Assembly (NCBI GenBank): GCA_938048505.1
Contig: CALIUX010000247.1
Location: 1 to 6,464 of the forward strand
DNA length: 6,464 nucleotides
Origin: an uncultured Pseudomonadales bacterium
Lineage (GTDB): Bacteria > Pseudomonadota > Gammaproteobacteria > Pseudomonadales > Cellvibrionaceae
Direction of reading: 5' to 3'
Part shown: positions 5,074 to 6,464 of the stretch, piece by piece
Numbering within the stretch: position 1 is the first letter of the stretch
How the letters are laid out: each line of letters starts with the position of its first letter
Translations under genes and position numbers: made by a program
The notes under the pieces: generated by a model
Seen by the model: the letters and a program-made list of their open reading frames with translations, nothing else
Told to the model about the DNA's origin: nothing
Databases searched by the model: none

Positions 5074-6464
5074 ATGACAGACACCGCGAAACCTTCAAAC
5101 TTCCTTCAGCAAATTGTGCAGTCTGACCTCGAATCAGGTGCGTGTACAAAAGTTGTGACCCGCTTCCCTCCAGAGCCTAATGGTTATTTGCATATTGGCC
5201 ATGCTAAGTCGATTTGCTTAAATTTTACTCTGGCACAAGCCTTTGGTGGCGAATGCAATCTGCGTTTTGATGATACAAACCCCGCAAAAGAAGACCAGCA
5301 TTACATTGACGCCATCAAAGAAGACGTGACCTGGTTGGGTTTTCAGTGGGCGGGCGAAGTACGCTATGCCTCCAGCTACTTTGATACGCTTTATGAGTGG
5401 GCTGTTCACCTTATAAGCAAGGGTGATGCATATGTTTGTGACTTGTCTGCTGATGAAGCAAGAGAGTATCGCGGCACATTGAAAGAGGCGGGTAAGAATT
5501 CGCCGTATCGTGAGCGAACGCCCGAAGAAAATCTAGCACTCTTTGAAAAAATGAAAGCGGGTGACTTTGATGAAGGCGCTTGTGTTTTACGCGCTAAAAT
5601 CGATATGAGCAGTGGCAATATTAACTTGCGTGACCCGATCCTTTATCGCATTCGTAAGCAAAGTCACCATCAAACAGGCGATAAGTGGTGTATTTACCCT
5701 AATTATGACTTTGCCCACGGCCAAGAAGATGCGATTGAGGGTGTTACGCATTCTATTTGTACGTTGGAATTTGCTGACCATCGCCCACTGTATGACTGGC
5801 TTTTAGATCACTTGTCAACACCTTCTCGTCCTCGTCAATATGAGTTTGGGCGCCTGAATCTCAATTACACTGTTACTAGCAAGCGTAAACTCAAGCAGCT
5901 TGTTGATGAGGGCCATGTTGATGGGTGGGATGATCCGCGCATGTCAACCATCGCAGGTTATCGGCGTCGAGGCTACACCGCCGCTGCGATCCGTAAGTTT
6001 TGCGAAATGATTGGTGTCACCAAGAGCGATGGTGTGGTGGATGTGGCAATGCTTGAACACGCTATTCGCGATGATTTGGATAAAAATGCGCCACGCGCGA
6101 TGTGTGTTATCAATCCGTTGAAAGTTATTCTGACAAATTACCCAGAAGATAAAACAGAGCTTCTATCTGCGCCGGGTCATCCTCAGCGTGATGATTTGCC
6201 TGCTCGGGAATTACCCTTTGGGCGCGAAGTCTATATTGATCAGGACGATTTCAGAGAAGAGGCTAATAAAAAATATAAGCGTTTGGTATTAGGTAAGCGC
6301 GTGCGTCTGCGCAGTGCGTATGTCATTGAGGCAGATGAGGCCATTAAAAATGATGCGGGCGAGATTATTGCCGTTCATGCACGCATTATAGAAAATACCG
6401 TTGGGAATAACCCAGAAGATGGCATCAAGCCAAAAGGGGTTATTCAGTGGGTTGCAGCGCATGA
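5074..6464 (+). CDS. glnS: Glutaminyl-tRNA synthetase, 3' end beyond window
   Basis: GlnRS joins glutamine to tRNA(Gln) using ATP in the cytoplasm. The window holds 463 codons of a protein that has about 554 residues in E. coli, with no frameshift. The class I signature HIGH is at 40-43 inside [17 protein letters not shown], the same place as in E. coli. Asp235, which in E. coli reads the acceptor-stem base pair of tRNA(Gln), is kept in [12 protein letters not shown]. The KMSKS-equivalent loop reads VTSKRK (267-272), with Thr268 where E. coli has Met. The stretch [23 protein letters not shown] is typical GlnRS, and the beta-barrel anticodon-binding part begins after about residue 340 and continues past the edge (GVIQWVAAH). 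The start at 5074 aligns well with E. coli numbering but lacks a clear ribosome binding site. Divergent from ppiB. Confidence 0.97.
   Translation, partial: MTDTAKPSNFLQQIVQSDLESGACTKVVTRFPPEPNGYLHIGHAKSICLNFTLAQAFGGECNLRFDDTNPAKEDQHYIDAIKEDVTWLGFQWAGEVRYASSYFDTLYEWAVHLISKGDAYVCDLSADEAREYRGTLKEAGKNSPYRERTPEENLALFEKMKAGDFDEGACVLRAKIDMSSGNINLRDPILYRIRKQSHHQTGDKWCIYPNYDFAHGQEDAIEGVTHSICTLEFADHRPLYDWLLDHLSTPSRPRQYEFGRLNLNYTVTSKRKLKQLVDEGHVDGWDDPRMSTIAGYRRRGYTAAAIRKFCEMIGVTKSDGVVDVAMLEHAIRDDLDKNAPRAMCVINPLKVILTNYPEDKTELLSAPGHPQRDDLPARELPFGREVYIDQDDFREEANKKYKRLVLGKRVRLRSAYVIEADEAIKNDAGEIIAVHARIIENTVGNNPEDGIKPKGVIQWVAAH

Noticed and set aside
5218..5806. Several 63-70 codon ORFs on both strands
   Set aside because: They are shadows of glnS, whose frame is unbroken and carries all the expected motifs.

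Overview
The window looks like chromosomal core DNA from a gammaproteobacterium of moderate G+C, plausibly of the marine Pseudomonas/Cellvibrio-like breadth. This rests on three things: the block lpxH-ppiB divergent from glnS (an arrangement I know from Pseudomonas), a NrdB of the Pseudomonas type with a long Ala/Pro/Glu-rich N-terminal extension, and a GGDEF regulator. No tRNA, rRNA, insertion sequence, phage gene or CRISPR array is visible. The species cannot be named from the sequence alone.

Layout. Positions 1-614 (minus) hold the N-terminal 204 codons of a receiver-GGDEF protein, cut by the left edge. Positions 723-1019 (minus) encode a small, polar, probably disordered protein of unknown function. 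Between it and the next gene lies a 65-nt nested inverted repeat (1084-1148). Positions 1192-2466 (minus) are nrdB, the radical-generating subunit of class Ia ribonucleotide reductase, without nrdA beside it. The 310-nt divergent region 2467-2776 carries a candidate nrdB promoter, two NrdR-type boxes exactly 31 bp apart, a perfect DnaA box and a relaxed one. A glutathione S-transferase-like gene follows on the plus strand (2777-3421, TTG start). A convergent gap with a bidirectional terminator separates it from the minus-strand pair ppiB (4366-4857) and lpxH (3636-4361), which are 4 nt apart. Divergent from these is glnS (5074 to the right edge), preceded by a perfect -10 box and a roughly 100-nt leader with a 24-codon candidate upstream ORF that stops 4 nt before the glnS start.

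How the parts work together. The window joins housekeeping functions: dNTP synthesis (NrdB), lipid A synthesis (LpxH), protein folding (PpiB) and tRNA charging (GlnRS), with c-di-GMP signalling at the left edge. I found no clearly new multi-gene system. The most interesting points are regulatory or small in scale: the NrdR plus DnaA control region of an isolated nrdB, an LSWD motif at both ends of NrdB, a degenerate receiver domain in the GGDEF protein, the possible glnS leader ORF, and the structured element plus small unknown protein downstream of nrdB.
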